Source of the DNA: Flavobacterium lacus
GTDB taxonomy: Bacteria > Bacteroidota > Bacteroidia > Flavobacteriales > Flavobacteriaceae
Assembly: GCF_003268815.1 (NCBI RefSeq)
Contig: NZ_QLSV01000003.1
Coordinates: forward strand, 269,671-333,670
Direction of reading: 5' to 3'
DNA: 64,000 bases
Below, piece after piece: positions 37,433-46,149 of the stretch. A program made the position numbers and the translations under genes. Below the pieces are notes generated by a model. It did no database searches. It was not told where the DNA came from and saw nothing but the letters and a program-made list of their open reading frames with translations. How positions within the stretch are numbered: the stretch's first letter is position 1; the number at the start of each line of letters is the position of its first letter.

Positions 37433-37513
37433 TTAATACTGGTTTTTTTTGATGTTTACACCAACAATAATACCTAAACCAAACGCTACTAAAAAACCAA
37501 GAATTACAAACAT
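37433..37513 (-). CDS. Putative 26-residue membrane microprotein
   Basis: The minus-strand frame reads MFVILGFLVAFGLGIIVGV then NIKKNQY, a single hydrophobic helix with a basic tail, ended by TAA. A second tiny frame (37351-37416, MKPFWPGLLAYLHFLMKRN...) follows on the same strand. The two are too short to be sure of, but the composition of the first is what a membrane microprotein would show. It lies between hmgA and the patatin gene. Confidence 0.35.
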   Translation of the reverse strand: MFVILGFLVAFGLGIIVGVNIKKNQY

Positions 37514-37570
37514 TTTTACGGTTTTACTAAATTATAACACAAATATCGTAAAAATTTGAATACAACACAA

Positions 37571-39886
37571 TTAAAACCAAAAACCAACACTAAACCAAGT
37601 GTGGTGATCTTTGGTTTCCGGTGACCAGCTGTGTTTTATTTCTACAGGGCCAAAAATGGTTTCCAGACCGTATCCAAAGCCATACCCGGTATAGGCAGGA
37701 CGGTTTAACCAATCACTAGAGTCAAAAAGTTTATCACCCACATTAGCAAAATTGGCAGAAAAATTCAAATGGTTTTTTCTGAAAATTTCATAGTCTAGTT
37801 GAAATTGACCTTTCACATAACTGTTTCCGGCGAAGCTTAAAAAATCATACCCATAAAAAGGTTTGAAGTTGTTTAAAGGATAAAAACCGTAGCCGCCAAA
37901 AACAAAGTTAAAAAACGGAACAGTTTGTTCACCAATTGATAAACCTCCCTCGGTTTGAATTGTCAATGTGGTTCGATTAAATAGTTTTTGTGCAAAACCG
38001 GCATCTGCTTTCAAGATCGTAAACTTACTGAAGGTGTTTGTGTAATCTGATGAAAAAAGAAAAGCTTGAATATCGCCATTAAAATACCATCCCTTTTTAG
38101 GAAAGTATTTATTGTCAAAAGAATCATATTTTAAATATCCGAATGCACTTAAATAATCGCTGTTTTCAATTATTGTACCTTCATTATTTAATGTTTCTGA
38201 TTTTAACTTTAGGTGTTTATACTCCAAACCTCCTGCAACCATAAATTTTTGAACAAAAACCGTTTGCATGTATATTTGATTAGTAAAATCAGAAAAATCA
38301 ATGTTAATGGAATTAACATCCGGGGTTGTAAATAAAACACCTTGACTAAAATCGGTCGTCACATTTCTATTAAATCCTGTAAATCGTGATTTAACCCCAA
38401 AACTCCAATGAAAACCATTGTCAATATAGTAATCCAGATTGTATCGAAAGTTATCGCCTAATACAACATCTGTTGAAAAAATGTCGTTTTTAAACACTAT
38501 TTTCTTTTGGGTGAAATTTACTAAAATACCACTTTTGAATAATCCATCATAATGCAGTCCTAATTTCAAAAAAGCTTTGTGTGGATTTTCGGTTAGATTT
38601 AAGTTGATTCGATCACCGCTTCCTTCTTTTTCAAGGGTATAATTAATAGAGCCAAAGTTCTGGGTTGCGTTGAGGTTTTCAATTCCTTGTTTTAGTTCAG
38701 CAAAGCTAATTTTTCTCCCCGGCTTAAAGCGAAGTTTCCCAACAATGTATGCTCTTGTATAGTTTTCTAATTGGGTATGAGAAATAGAAGAAATAAACAA
38801 ACTATCTGTCTCTGTGAATGGAACAATAGTTTTTTGCTTTTGATAGGAAGTACTTAGCGTATAAAGTTGTTCAATCACATTATTAGCTGCTGATTCTCCA
38901 CGCTCAATGATTTTTGCTCCTTTGTCAAAAGAAATAACGGAATACTCCTCAACGTCCGGTCGTATATAAACATCCGTCAGTTTCTTTTTCTCTTGCATCT
39001 TTTGAATCATTTGCAAGTTTGAAATCTGAACTAAAATTCGAGTTGCATCTTCCAATGATTCCCGACTTTTTAAGTCGTCTTGAACATCAACTCCAATTAT
39101 AATATCGGCTCCCATTTTTTTTACTTCATCAAGGGGATAATTATTAATAACGCCGCCATCGATAAGATACTTTCCATCGATAATTAAAGGAGAATAAAGC
39201 GATGGAAAAGCTCCACTCGCCAAAACCGATTGAGCTAAAAATCCTTGGTCCAATAGAACTTCTTGCCCGGTCTCAATGTCGGTAGCGATACACAAAAACG
39301 GAATGGGTAATTTTTTAAAGTCCCGTTCATGTCGAACGGTTGCGGTTAAACGGGTGATCATATTATAATTATACAAACCTTTTGACAATGCGGTTGGAAT
39401 ACCTATTTTGAATTTATTAAAAGGCAATGCAAAGGCATAGCGTTCATCGTTTGCTTTTTCATAAAAGTTTTTGGAAGACCGTGGAACAAAATCTTGAATC
39501 ACAGCATTATAATCAGTATTGTTAAAAATACTATCAAGTTGAGTTGCAGTATAGCCTGATGCATATAATCCGCCAATGATAGCTCCCATGCTAGTTCCTC
39601 CAATGTAATCGATTTTAATACCGGCTTTTTCAATGACTTTTAAAACGCCAATGTGAGCCAATCCTTTTGCTCCTCCACCACTTAAAACTAATCCGATTTT
39701 AGGTTGTTTTGGAATGGAATCTTGAGCGAAAAAGGGAATAGGCACAAGGTAAAGGGTGATGGGTAACAGATACAAAAGACAAATTCTTCCTAGCCCCGAT
39801 AGAGCCAATATTCTCGTAACAAAGTGGTGAGATATAGGCGAAAGCGGGAAATTGAAAACCAAAAAGGCAGGAACGATTCGCTTCAA
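37571..39886 (-). CDS. Patatin-like phospholipase with outer-membrane barrel
   Basis: A 771-residue exported protein. After a hydrophobic N-terminus (to about residue 54, PFFAQ) comes a patatin domain with oxyanion GGGAKG (70-75), nucleophile elbow GTSMG (S99) and catalytic DGG (YLIDGGVINNYPL). A POTRA-like part (about 380-450, FTETDSLFISSISHTQLENYTRAYIVGKL) precedes a C-terminal 16-strand type barrel ending in VGFWF. This is the layout of PlpD-like type Vd autotransporters and of FplA. It probably hydrolyses phospholipids at the surface. It starts 6 bp after uvrC, so is cotranscribed. The N-terminus looks unusual; see findings. Confidence 0.9.
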   Translation of the reverse strand: MKRIVPAFLVFNFPLSPISHHFVTRILALSGLGRICLLYLLPITLYLVPIPFFAQDSIPKQPKIGLVLSGGGAKGLAHIGVLKVIEKAGIKIDYIGGTSMGAIIGGLYASGYTATQLDSIFNNTDYNAVIQDFVPRSSKNFYEKANDERYAFALPFNKFKIGIPTALSKGLYNYNMITRLTATVRHERDFKKLPIPFLCIATDIETGQEVLLDQGFLAQSVLASGAFPSLYSPLIIDGKYLIDGGVINNYPLDEVKKMGADIIIGVDVQDDLKSRESLEDATRILVQISNLQMIQKMQEKKKLTDVYIRPDVEEYSVISFDKGAKIIERGESAANNVIEQLYTLSTSYQKQKTIVPFTETDSLFISSISHTQLENYTRAYIVGKLRFKPGRKISFAELKQGIENLNATQNFGSINYTLEKEGSGDRINLNLTENPHKAFLKLGLHYDGLFKSGILVNFTQKKIVFKNDIFSTDVVLGDNFRYNLDYYIDNGFHWSFGVKSRFTGFNRNVTTDFSQGVLFTTPDVNSINIDFSDFTNQIYMQTVFVQKFMVAGGLEYKHLKLKSETLNNEGTIIENSDYLSAFGYLKYDSFDNKYFPKKGWYFNGDIQAFLFSSDYTNTFSKFTILKADAGFAQKLFNRTTLTIQTEGGLSIGEQTVPFFNFVFGGYGFYPLNNFKPFYGYDFLSFAGNSYVKGQFQLDYEIFRKNHLNFSANFANVGDKLFDSSDWLNRPAYTGYGFGYGLETIFGPVEIKHSWSPETKDHHTWFSVGFWF

Positions 39887-39892
39887 AATGTA

Positions 39893-41692
39893 TTAGTTAG
39901 GTATATTTCTGTAAAATTCGTGAATTTTTTTTGCTTTTGATGTACCAACGACAACAGAAATTTCATTTTCGGAGGCTAATGCTAATCTTTTAACACTTTT
40001 GAAATGTTTTAGTAACGTAATCATTGTTTTTTCGCCGATGCCAGGAATGGTTTCGAGCGAGGTTTGTAAAGCCGATTTACTTCGTTTATCGCGATGATGC
40101 GATATTCCGAAACGGTGAGCCTCGTTACGCAATTGCTGAATAATTTTAAGTGTTTCCGATTTTTTATCGAGGTACAATGGCACGGAATCGCCCGGATAAA
40201 AAAGTTCTTCGAGCCGCTTGGCAATACCGATGATAGCAATTTTGCCCCGTAAATGTAGTGCGTCTAAACTTTTAAGTGCCGAAGACAATTGACCTTTTCC
40301 TCCATCGATAATAATAAGTTGCGGCAACGGCTCTTGTTCATCAAGCAGTCGTTTATAACGACGGTAAACCACTTCTTCCATCGAGGCAAAATCATCGGGA
40401 CCTTCGACGGTTTTGATGTTGAAATGGCGGTAATCTTTTTTGCTGGGCTTGCCATCTTTAAAAACCACACAAGCCGCCACTGGATTGGTTCCCTGAATGT
40501 TGGAGTTATCAAAACATTCAATATGACGCGGCTCAATCGAAAGGCGTAAATCTTTCTGCATTTGTGCCATAATACGGTTCGTGTGCCGTTCCGGATCTAC
40601 AATTTGTATTTGTTTTAACTGCTCCAAACGGTGGTATTTGGCATTGCGTTGAGAGAGTTCGAGTATTTGTTTTTTGTCGCCTACTTGCGGAACGGTGATT
40701 CTGATATTGTTACCAAAATCAAGTTCAAAGGGTAAAATTATTTCTTTGGAAGTCAAATTAAATCGTTCTCGCAACTCAACAACGGCAAGTTCTAGGAGTT
40801 CTTCGTCGGTTTCATCGAGTTTCTTTTTGAGTTCAAGTGTGTGCGAACGAATAATTGCTCCGTGAGCTATTTGAAGAAAATTGACGTAGGCCATTGTTTC
40901 ATCAGAAATAATGGAAAACACATCAATATTGGATAGTTTTGGATTGATAATAGTGGATTTGGCTTGGTAATTTACCAAAACATCCATTTTTTCTTTTATT
41001 TTTTGAGCTTCTTCAAATTGCATAGCAGTGGCAAAAACATTCATTTTTTGTTTGAATTCTTTTAGGCTTTCTTTGAAGTTACCTTTTAAAATTTCACGGA
41101 TGGCATCAACTTGCTTTTGATAATTTTCCAATGTTTCCAATCCTTCGCACGGGCCTTTGCAGTTGCCGATGTGGTATTCTAAACAGACTTTGTATTTGTG
41201 GTTTTGGATGTTTTGTTCGTTTAAATCGTAGTTACACGTTCGCAAAGGATATAATTCTTTGATTAAATCCAAAAGTGTATTGACAATTTTGAAATTGGTA
41301 TAAGGGCCAAAATATTCTGAACCGTCTTTAATCATTTTTCGGGTGGGAAAGATGCGTGAAAAGGGTTCTTTTTTAATGCAAATCCACGGATACGTTTTGT
41401 CATCTTTAAGGTTGATGTTATAACGCGGTTGTAATTTTTTAATCAAGTTATTTTCCAACAAAAGTGCATCTTGCTCAGACAAAACGACAATGTGCTTGAT
41501 TTCAACAATTTTTTTGACTAAAACGGCTGTTTTGTGATTGTCATGCGATTTTGTAAAATAGGACGATACCCTCTTTTTGAGATTTTTTGCTTTTCCAACA
41601 TATAAAATCTTTCCTTCTTTGTCATAGTATTGATACACACCCGGCCCGTCCGGGAGGGTTTGAAGTTGGAGTTCTAATGAATTAGTCTGCAT
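39893..41692 (-). CDS. uvrC: Excinuclease ABC subunit C
   Basis: A 599-residue nuclease of nucleotide excision repair. It has an N-terminal GIY-YIG domain (PDGPGVYQYYDKEGKILYVGKAKNLKKR), a Cys-rich segment (TCNYDL, CLEYHIGNCKGPC), a UVR motif (FEEAQKIKEKMDVL), the UvrC homology domain with ECFDNSNIQGT and DGGKGQLSSAL, and a C-terminal helix-hairpin-helix (IPGIGEKTMITLLKHF). It partners with UvrA and UvrB, absent here. An exact -7 box ends only 5 bp before the ATG, so the mRNA may be leaderless. Confidence 0.97.
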   Translation of the reverse strand: MQTNSLELQLQTLPDGPGVYQYYDKEGKILYVGKAKNLKKRVSSYFTKSHDNHKTAVLVKKIVEIKHIVVLSEQDALLLENNLIKKLQPRYNINLKDDKTYPWICIKKEPFSRIFPTRKMIKDGSEYFGPYTNFKIVNTLLDLIKELYPLRTCNYDLNEQNIQNHKYKVCLEYHIGNCKGPCEGLETLENYQKQVDAIREILKGNFKESLKEFKQKMNVFATAMQFEEAQKIKEKMDVLVNYQAKSTIINPKLSNIDVFSIISDETMAYVNFLQIAHGAIIRSHTLELKKKLDETDEELLELAVVELRERFNLTSKEIILPFELDFGNNIRITVPQVGDKKQILELSQRNAKYHRLEQLKQIQIVDPERHTNRIMAQMQKDLRLSIEPRHIECFDNSNIQGTNPVAACVVFKDGKPSKKDYRHFNIKTVEGPDDFASMEEVVYRRYKRLLDEQEPLPQLIIIDGGKGQLSSALKSLDALHLRGKIAIIGIAKRLEELFYPGDSVPLYLDKKSETLKIIQQLRNEAHRFGISHHRDKRSKSALQTSLETIPGIGEKTMITLLKHFKSVKRLALASENEISVVVGTSKAKKIHEFYRNIPN

Positions 41693-41696
41693 TGTA

Positions 41697-41704
41697 CAAA
41701 TATA
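41697..41704 (-). promoter_or_regulatory. -7 promoter box touching the uvrC start
   Basis: The minus strand reads TATATTTG, exact to consensus; the G is 5 bp from the A of the uvrC ATG. With usual start-site spacing the transcript would begin at or within two bases of the start codon. Confidence 0.5.
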
Positions 41705-41774
41705 TTAGTAAAAAAAGGAGCGTGCAATAGTTCGCCACCTAACATTTATCATATTTCCTTTCTGATAAACAACT

Positions 41775-41782
41775 TAGTTTTG
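41775..41782 (+). promoter_or_regulatory. -7 promoter box of the PLP decarboxylase gene
   Basis: TAGTTTTG is an exact match, 16 bp before the ATG at 41798, and overlaps the TTG that would start a longer frame. Confidence 0.55.
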
Positions 41783-41797
41783 CCCAAAATAGTGATT

Positions 41798-43036
41798 ATG
41801 GCGTATTGGAAAAAATACACACATGAGGAACGGTTGAACCGAGTTCATTTAGCTTTGGAAGAAAACGTAAACTTTTCAAAAGACATTTCGTTGGGTTTTC
41901 CTGCTTCAAAATTAGACGGAAAAGTGTTTTACGACAATGCTCCTTTTCTCAAGGAAGCTCCAACCTTGCAGACGTTTGTGGCCAATCCCAACCACATTGG
42001 CTGTCATACCTTAGGCGAGTCGGAAAGTGTTTTCAAAGGGACACAACAACTCGAGCGGGAAGTGTTGGAAGCGTTGGCTATTGATGTTTTTAAATCAAAG
42101 CCCAATGCATTTGATGGTTATATTTCACCCGGTGGAACCGAAGCAAATATTCAGGCGTTATGGATGTATCGCAATTTTTTTCAACAGGAATGCAACGCCA
42201 AGTTGAACGAAATTGCCATCGTTGCCTCAGAAGACACGCATTATTCTATCCCGAAAGGGGCAAATTTATTACAATTGGATTGGTTAAAAATTCCGGTTGA
42301 TTTTAATTCCCGACAAATTAACAAAAAGACTTTACAATCTATTGTAGCGAAAGCTCATGTAAGTGGCAAAAAATATTTTATTGTAGTATCCAATATGGGC
42401 ACAACGATGTTTGGCTCGGTGGATAATCCGAATGACTATATTGCCATTTTAAACGAGTTAAAACTATCATTTAAATTGCATATTGACGGCGCCTATGGCG
42501 GATTTGTTTATCCGTTTAGCAATCCGGATTCGCAAATAAATTTTAACAATCCAAATATCAGTTCTATTACAATTGACGCGCATAAGATGCTTCAAGCTCC
42601 CTATGGTACAGGCATTTTTATTTGCCGGAAAAACCTTATTGGGCATGTGCTCACTCGCGAAGCCGAGTATGTGGAAGGATTGGATGTAACGCTTTGCGGA
42701 AGCCGTTCGGGAGCCAATGCTATTGCCGTGTGGATGATTCTTTCTACGTATGGTCCGCATGGTTGGTTTGAAAAAGTGATCACCTTGCAAGGAAGAACCG
42801 ATTTTTTGTGCCGAGAATTAGACAAAATAGAGGTAAATTATTTTAGGGAACCGTTTATGAATAGTGTGACCATTCATGCCGAATTCATTACTGAAGAAAT
42901 AGCCAATCGTTTTAAACTCGTACCGCAATCACATTTAAATGACAACAAATGGTATAAAATTGTGGTGATGAATCATGTGGAGCCGGAACATTTAATTACA
43001 TTTATAACCGAATTGAAAGCTTCGGTTTATGCATAA
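41798..43036 (+). CDS. PLP-dependent group II decarboxylase
   Basis: A 412-residue enzyme of the group II (aspartate/glutamate/tyrosine/histidine-like) decarboxylase fold. The cofactor lysine lies in SITIDAHKMLQAPYGTG, with HIDGAYGGFVYPF giving the PLP aspartate and HIGCHTLGESESVF near the N-terminus. The substrate cannot be told from sequence alone; the pairing with 5-formyltetrahydrofolate cyclo-ligase does not help. I chose ATG 41798 on the basis of the promoter box. It overlaps the next gene by 8 bp. Confidence 0.88.
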   Translation: MAYWKKYTHEERLNRVHLALEENVNFSKDISLGFPASKLDGKVFYDNAPFLKEAPTLQTFVANPNHIGCHTLGESESVFKGTQQLEREVLEALAIDVFKSKPNAFDGYISPGGTEANIQALWMYRNFFQQECNAKLNEIAIVASEDTHYSIPKGANLLQLDWLKIPVDFNSRQINKKTLQSIVAKAHVSGKKYFIVVSNMGTTMFGSVDNPNDYIAILNELKLSFKLHIDGAYGGFVYPFSNPDSQINFNNPNISSITIDAHKMLQAPYGTGIFICRKNLIGHVLTREAEYVEGLDVTLCGSRSGANAIAVWMILSTYGPHGWFEKVITLQGRTDFLCRELDKIEVNYFREPFMNSVTIHAEFITEEIANRFKLVPQSHLNDNKWYKIVVMNHVEPEHLITFITELKASVYA

Positions 43037-43595
43037 AAAAGAACTTCGGTTACAGTACAAAGTCCTTCGCTCAAAATTTTCTCAACAAGAAATTGAAGAA
43101 AAAAGCATGGCCATTGCCAACCAATTGCTTCGTTTGAATTGTTGGGATAAAACCTATTATCATTTGTTTTTAACCATTGAAGAACTGAAAGAAATTGACA
43201 CCGAATTTATTCTGCAAATTTTAGCCGGTAAAGACAAAGAAATTGTGATTGGCAAAACTGATTTTCAAACCCGAAAAATGACACATTTTTTGTTGACGGA
43301 TAATACCAAAATTAAAAAAAACGAATACAATATTCCGGAACCGATGAATGGTTTGGAAGTTCCTGTTTCAATGATTGAAGTGATTTTTGTACCGCTTTTA
43401 GCCTTTGACAAAAAGGGTCATCGCATTGGGTATGGAAAAGGATTTTATGATCAATTTTTAGCGGAATGCAATCCGGAAACCATCAAAATTGGCTTATCTT
43501 TTTTTGAAGCAGAAGATGAAATTGAAGATATTTTTAAATTGGATATTCCGCTGAATTATTGCGTTACACCATCCGAAATTTATCAATTTGATTAA
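43029..43595 (+). CDS. 5-formyltetrahydrofolate cyclo-ligase
   Basis: A 188-residue ATP-dependent enzyme turning 5-formyl-THF to 5,10-methenyl-THF. The signature segment VFVPLLAFDKKGHRIGYGKGFYDQFLAE is clear, and the N-terminal KKELRLQYKVLRSKF matches the ATP-binding start. The start overlaps the decarboxylase by 8 bp, so translation is coupled. The stop overlaps the lspA stop by 4 bp (convergent). Confidence 0.95.
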   Translation: MHKKELRLQYKVLRSKFSQQEIEEKSMAIANQLLRLNCWDKTYYHLFLTIEELKEIDTEFILQILAGKDKEIVIGKTDFQTRKMTHFLLTDNTKIKKNEYNIPEPMNGLEVPVSMIEVIFVPLLAFDKKGHRIGYGKGFYDQFLAECNPETIKIGLSFFEAEDEIEDIFKLDIPLNYCVTPSEIYQFD

Positions 43596-44227
43596 GCTGA
43601 AACTTCATTGTTTGATGCAACTTCTTCTTTATCTGTTATGCCAAAAGCTCTTTTGTTGAAAACAATCAAAATTCCAACTCCGGTAGAAATGGCCATGTCG
43701 GCAATGTTAAAAATGGCATTGAAAAAAGTAAAATAATTTCCGCCAACAAAAGGCAACCACTCCGGTAATGTTCCTTTCCAGATGGGGAAATAAAGCATAT
43801 CGACTACTTTTCCATGAAACCATGTTCCATAAGGATTATCTGAAAATAAAGTAGAAGCGGCATAATGGCTGTCGTTAAAAATCACCCCATAAAAAACGCT
43901 GTCGATGATGTTTCCAAATGCTCCTGCAAGTATGAGTGCAACGGCTACAATCAAGTAATGGGAACTGCGTTTTTTAACGCTGTCCCACAACCAATAACCA
44001 ATGCCAAAAACGGCCACGATACGGAATAAAGTCAAGAATAACTTTCCGTGATCACCCGGGATTTTGGTTCCCCAAGCCATGCCTTCATTTTCTATAAAAT
44101 GAATGCGGAACCAATCGAACACTTTGATTTCTTCTCCTAAAACAAAATTGGTTTTGATGTATAATTTAGATATCTGATCAACTAATAAGATGATAATGAC
44201 GATCAAATAGGCTTTCTTTAAAGACAT
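43592..44227 (-). CDS. lspA: Lipoprotein signal peptidase
   Basis: A 211-residue inner-membrane aspartic protease that cleaves prolipoprotein signal peptides. It begins with a transmembrane segment holding VDQISKLYIK, has NIIDSVFYGVIFN with the first catalytic Asp (GAFGNIID) and FNIADMAISTGVGIL with the second. An insertion around VVDMLYFPIWKGTLPEW is typical of Bacteroidota. It is essential for the many lipoproteins seen in the window. It is convergent with the cyclo-ligase gene and has an exact promoter box at 44246-44253. Confidence 0.96.
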   Translation of the reverse strand: MSLKKAYLIVIIILLVDQISKLYIKTNFVLGEEIKVFDWFRIHFIENEGMAWGTKIPGDHGKLFLTLFRIVAVFGIGYWLWDSVKKRSSHYLIVAVALILAGAFGNIIDSVFYGVIFNDSHYAASTLFSDNPYGTWFHGKVVDMLYFPIWKGTLPEWLPFVGGNYFTFFNAIFNIADMAISTGVGILIVFNKRAFGITDKEEVASNNEVSA

Positions 44228-44245
44228 TCGTTAGGTTTTATGGTG

Positions 44246-44253
44246 CAAAAATA
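44246..44253 (-). promoter_or_regulatory. -7 promoter box of lspA
   Basis: The minus strand reads TATTTTTG, exact to consensus, 19 bp before the lspA start. Confidence 0.5.
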
Positions 44254-44369
44254 GCAATATTCTTAAACAAAAATGGAAATATACAGTTTAGGGTTAAAAC
44301 TTTAAATTTTTTTTAGCATTTCACGCAACCTTTGACAATTTTTTCATCTTTCATTTATCAAAATGTATT

Positions 44370-44377
44370 TACATTTG
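44370..44377 (+). promoter_or_regulatory. -7 promoter box of the LVIVD lipoprotein gene
   Basis: TACATTTG is an exact match, 22 bp before the ATG at 44399. Confidence 0.5.
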
Positions 44378-44398
44378 TTTAACCTAACCAAATTGATA

Positions 44399-45646
44399 AT
44401 GAAAACATTAAAATTACTTTGCTTGTCCTTCTTCGTAAGTTTTTTTGCAAGTTGCAACCAAGACGATGACCGTTCAATGGAGACAGCAAAATTTGCTGTT
44501 CCGGTGATAAAATCATTGGAAGCTTTACGAAGTAACATTTCTGTAACGTCTGCTCAACAAACCAATGCAGATGGAAAAATTTATGTCGCTGAAAACCTGC
44601 TTTTTTATGTGGCACAAGAATCCGGCATCCACATTTTTGATAACTCAAATCCCTCAAATCCGCAAAATACGGCTTTTATAAATTTAGAAGGGGTGCATGA
44701 TATTGCGGTAAAAGGCAATTACTTGTATGCGGATAATTTTGTGGATTTGGTTGTTTTTGATATTTCTGATGTAAACAACATTGAAGTGGTGCGAGTGGCA
44801 GAAAATGTAATTTCGTTCTACCCAATCTATCCGGCTGATGCAGAGTTTTATGCGTACGATGTTTATCCTTCTGAAGGTGAAATCATGGTTGGTTTTAGAA
44901 TTGAAAACCGAGAAAGACCAACCGGTGATGCAATCCTCTGGGCGGATGATGCACTGGCAAACTTTGAAAGTGCTAATGGCGGAAATGTGGGAACCGGCGG
45001 TTCGTATGCTAAATTTCAAATCAACAACAATGCGTTGTACATGGTCGAATCATATAATTTAAAAGTATTTAACATTGCTAATCCAACGGAAACGTTTTAC
45101 GACAAAACCCTTTATTTGACCGAATGGATGGGTGGCGGTGTTTTTGAAACCTTATTCAAACAAAAAGAATTTCTTTTTATCGGCTCTACCAACGGAATGT
45201 ATATTGTAAACGCCTTGGATGAATTTAATCCTTATTTTGTATCGAGTTTTGCTCATGCTACCGCTTGTGATCCGGTTGTGGTTTTTGGCAATACGGCTTA
45301 CATTACTGTTCGTGGTGGTTCTAATTGCGGTTCCATTGAAGACCAAGTGAATGTAATTGACATTACAAACATTGAAAACCCAACCTTGATTTCCACCTAT
45401 TTACTACATCAACCGTATGGGTTGGGAATTAAAAATAACGTTTTGTACGTGTGTGCCGATGGAAATTTAAATGTGTTTAATGCTACCAATTCGGCTGCCT
45501 TAACCTTACAAAATACGTATGAAGACCAAGTGAAAGATGTGATTGCGTTAGACACGCATTTAATTGCCGTTGGCATCAACAAAATCATCCAATACAATTA
45601 TAGTGAAAATCACACGTTGGAAGTGATGAGTATGGTGAATTTTTAA
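44399..45646 (+). CDS. LVIVD-repeat beta-propeller lipoprotein
   Basis: A 415-residue lipoprotein with lipobox FFASC. The body shows repeated blades of the LVIVD type: GIHIFDNSNPSNPQ, LVVFDISDVNNIEVV, LKVFNIANPTETF and NVIDITNIENPTLIS, each of about 40-50 residues. It probably forms a surface-exposed beta-propeller used for binding. Ligand unknown. I chose ATG 44399 (MKTLKLLCLSFF), where the signal peptide starts. A bidirectional terminator follows. Confidence 0.88.
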   Translation: MKTLKLLCLSFFVSFFASCNQDDDRSMETAKFAVPVIKSLEALRSNISVTSAQQTNADGKIYVAENLLFYVAQESGIHIFDNSNPSNPQNTAFINLEGVHDIAVKGNYLYADNFVDLVVFDISDVNNIEVVRVAENVISFYPIYPADAEFYAYDVYPSEGEIMVGFRIENRERPTGDAILWADDALANFESANGGNVGTGGSYAKFQINNNALYMVESYNLKVFNIANPTETFYDKTLYLTEWMGGGVFETLFKQKEFLFIGSTNGMYIVNALDEFNPYFVSSFAHATACDPVVVFGNTAYITVRGGSNCGSIEDQVNVIDITNIENPTLISTYLLHQPYGLGIKNNVLYVCADGNLNVFNATNSAALTLQNTYEDQVKDVIALDTHLIAVGINKIIQYNYSENHTLEVMSMVNF

Positions 45647-45664
45647 TTCTAATTTTAGAATAAT

Positions 45665-45702
45665 AAAAAAGAGATAGCCCCCTAAAAGTTATCTCTTTTT
45701 TT
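45665..45702. terminator. Bidirectional terminator between LVIVD and DksA-like genes
   Basis: A 12-bp stem (AAAAAAGAGATA with TATCTCTTTTTT) with A and T runs on either side. Confidence 0.88.
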
Positions 45703-45761
45703 ATTGATTATTTTTTAATTTTATATCTCAGCTACTAAGCAACTTAGTTACTCAGCAACTC

Positions 45762-46142
45762 TTAACGCTGCATGTTCTTCGCCTCAATACTCATGGTTGC
45801 ATGCGGAACCAATTTCAAACGTTCTTTTGAAATTAATTTTCCGGTTACTTTGCAAACACCGTATGTTTTGTTTTCTACTCTAAAAAGAGCGTTTTTTAAA
45901 TCGCGGATAAACTTTTCCTGGCGAATGGCTAATTGAGAGTTCGCTTCTTTACTCATCGTTTCAGAACCTTCTTCAAACGCTTTGAAAGTAGGCGATGTAT
46001 CATCGGTGCCATTATTCAAATCATTCATATAGGCACTTTTGATAAGTTCCAAATCATTTTGAGCTTTATCAATTTTTTTTAAGATAATTTCTTTGAACTC
46101 GGCCAAATCGGCTTCTGAGAACTTCATTACTTCATCTGTCAT
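45762..46142 (-). CDS. TraR/DksA family protein with degenerate zinc finger
   Basis: A 126-residue protein: coiled-coil-like helices (about 8-85) and a C-terminal DksA-type domain (about 92-126, NKTYGVCKVTGKLISKERLKLVPHATMSIEAK). Of the four zinc cysteines in classical DksA only one (VCKVTG) remains, so zinc is probably not bound. The GKLISKERL motif is conserved in Bacteroidota. It may bind RNA polymerase through its secondary channel in stress control. It lies 7 bp behind ileS and is cotranscribed with it. Confidence 0.88.
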   Translation of the reverse strand: MTDEVMKFSEADLAEFKEIILKKIDKAQNDLELIKSAYMNDLNNGTDDTSPTFKAFEEGSETMSKEANSQLAIRQEKFIRDLKNALFRVENKTYGVCKVTGKLISKERLKLVPHATMSIEAKNMQR

Positions 46143-46149
46143 ATTTAAT

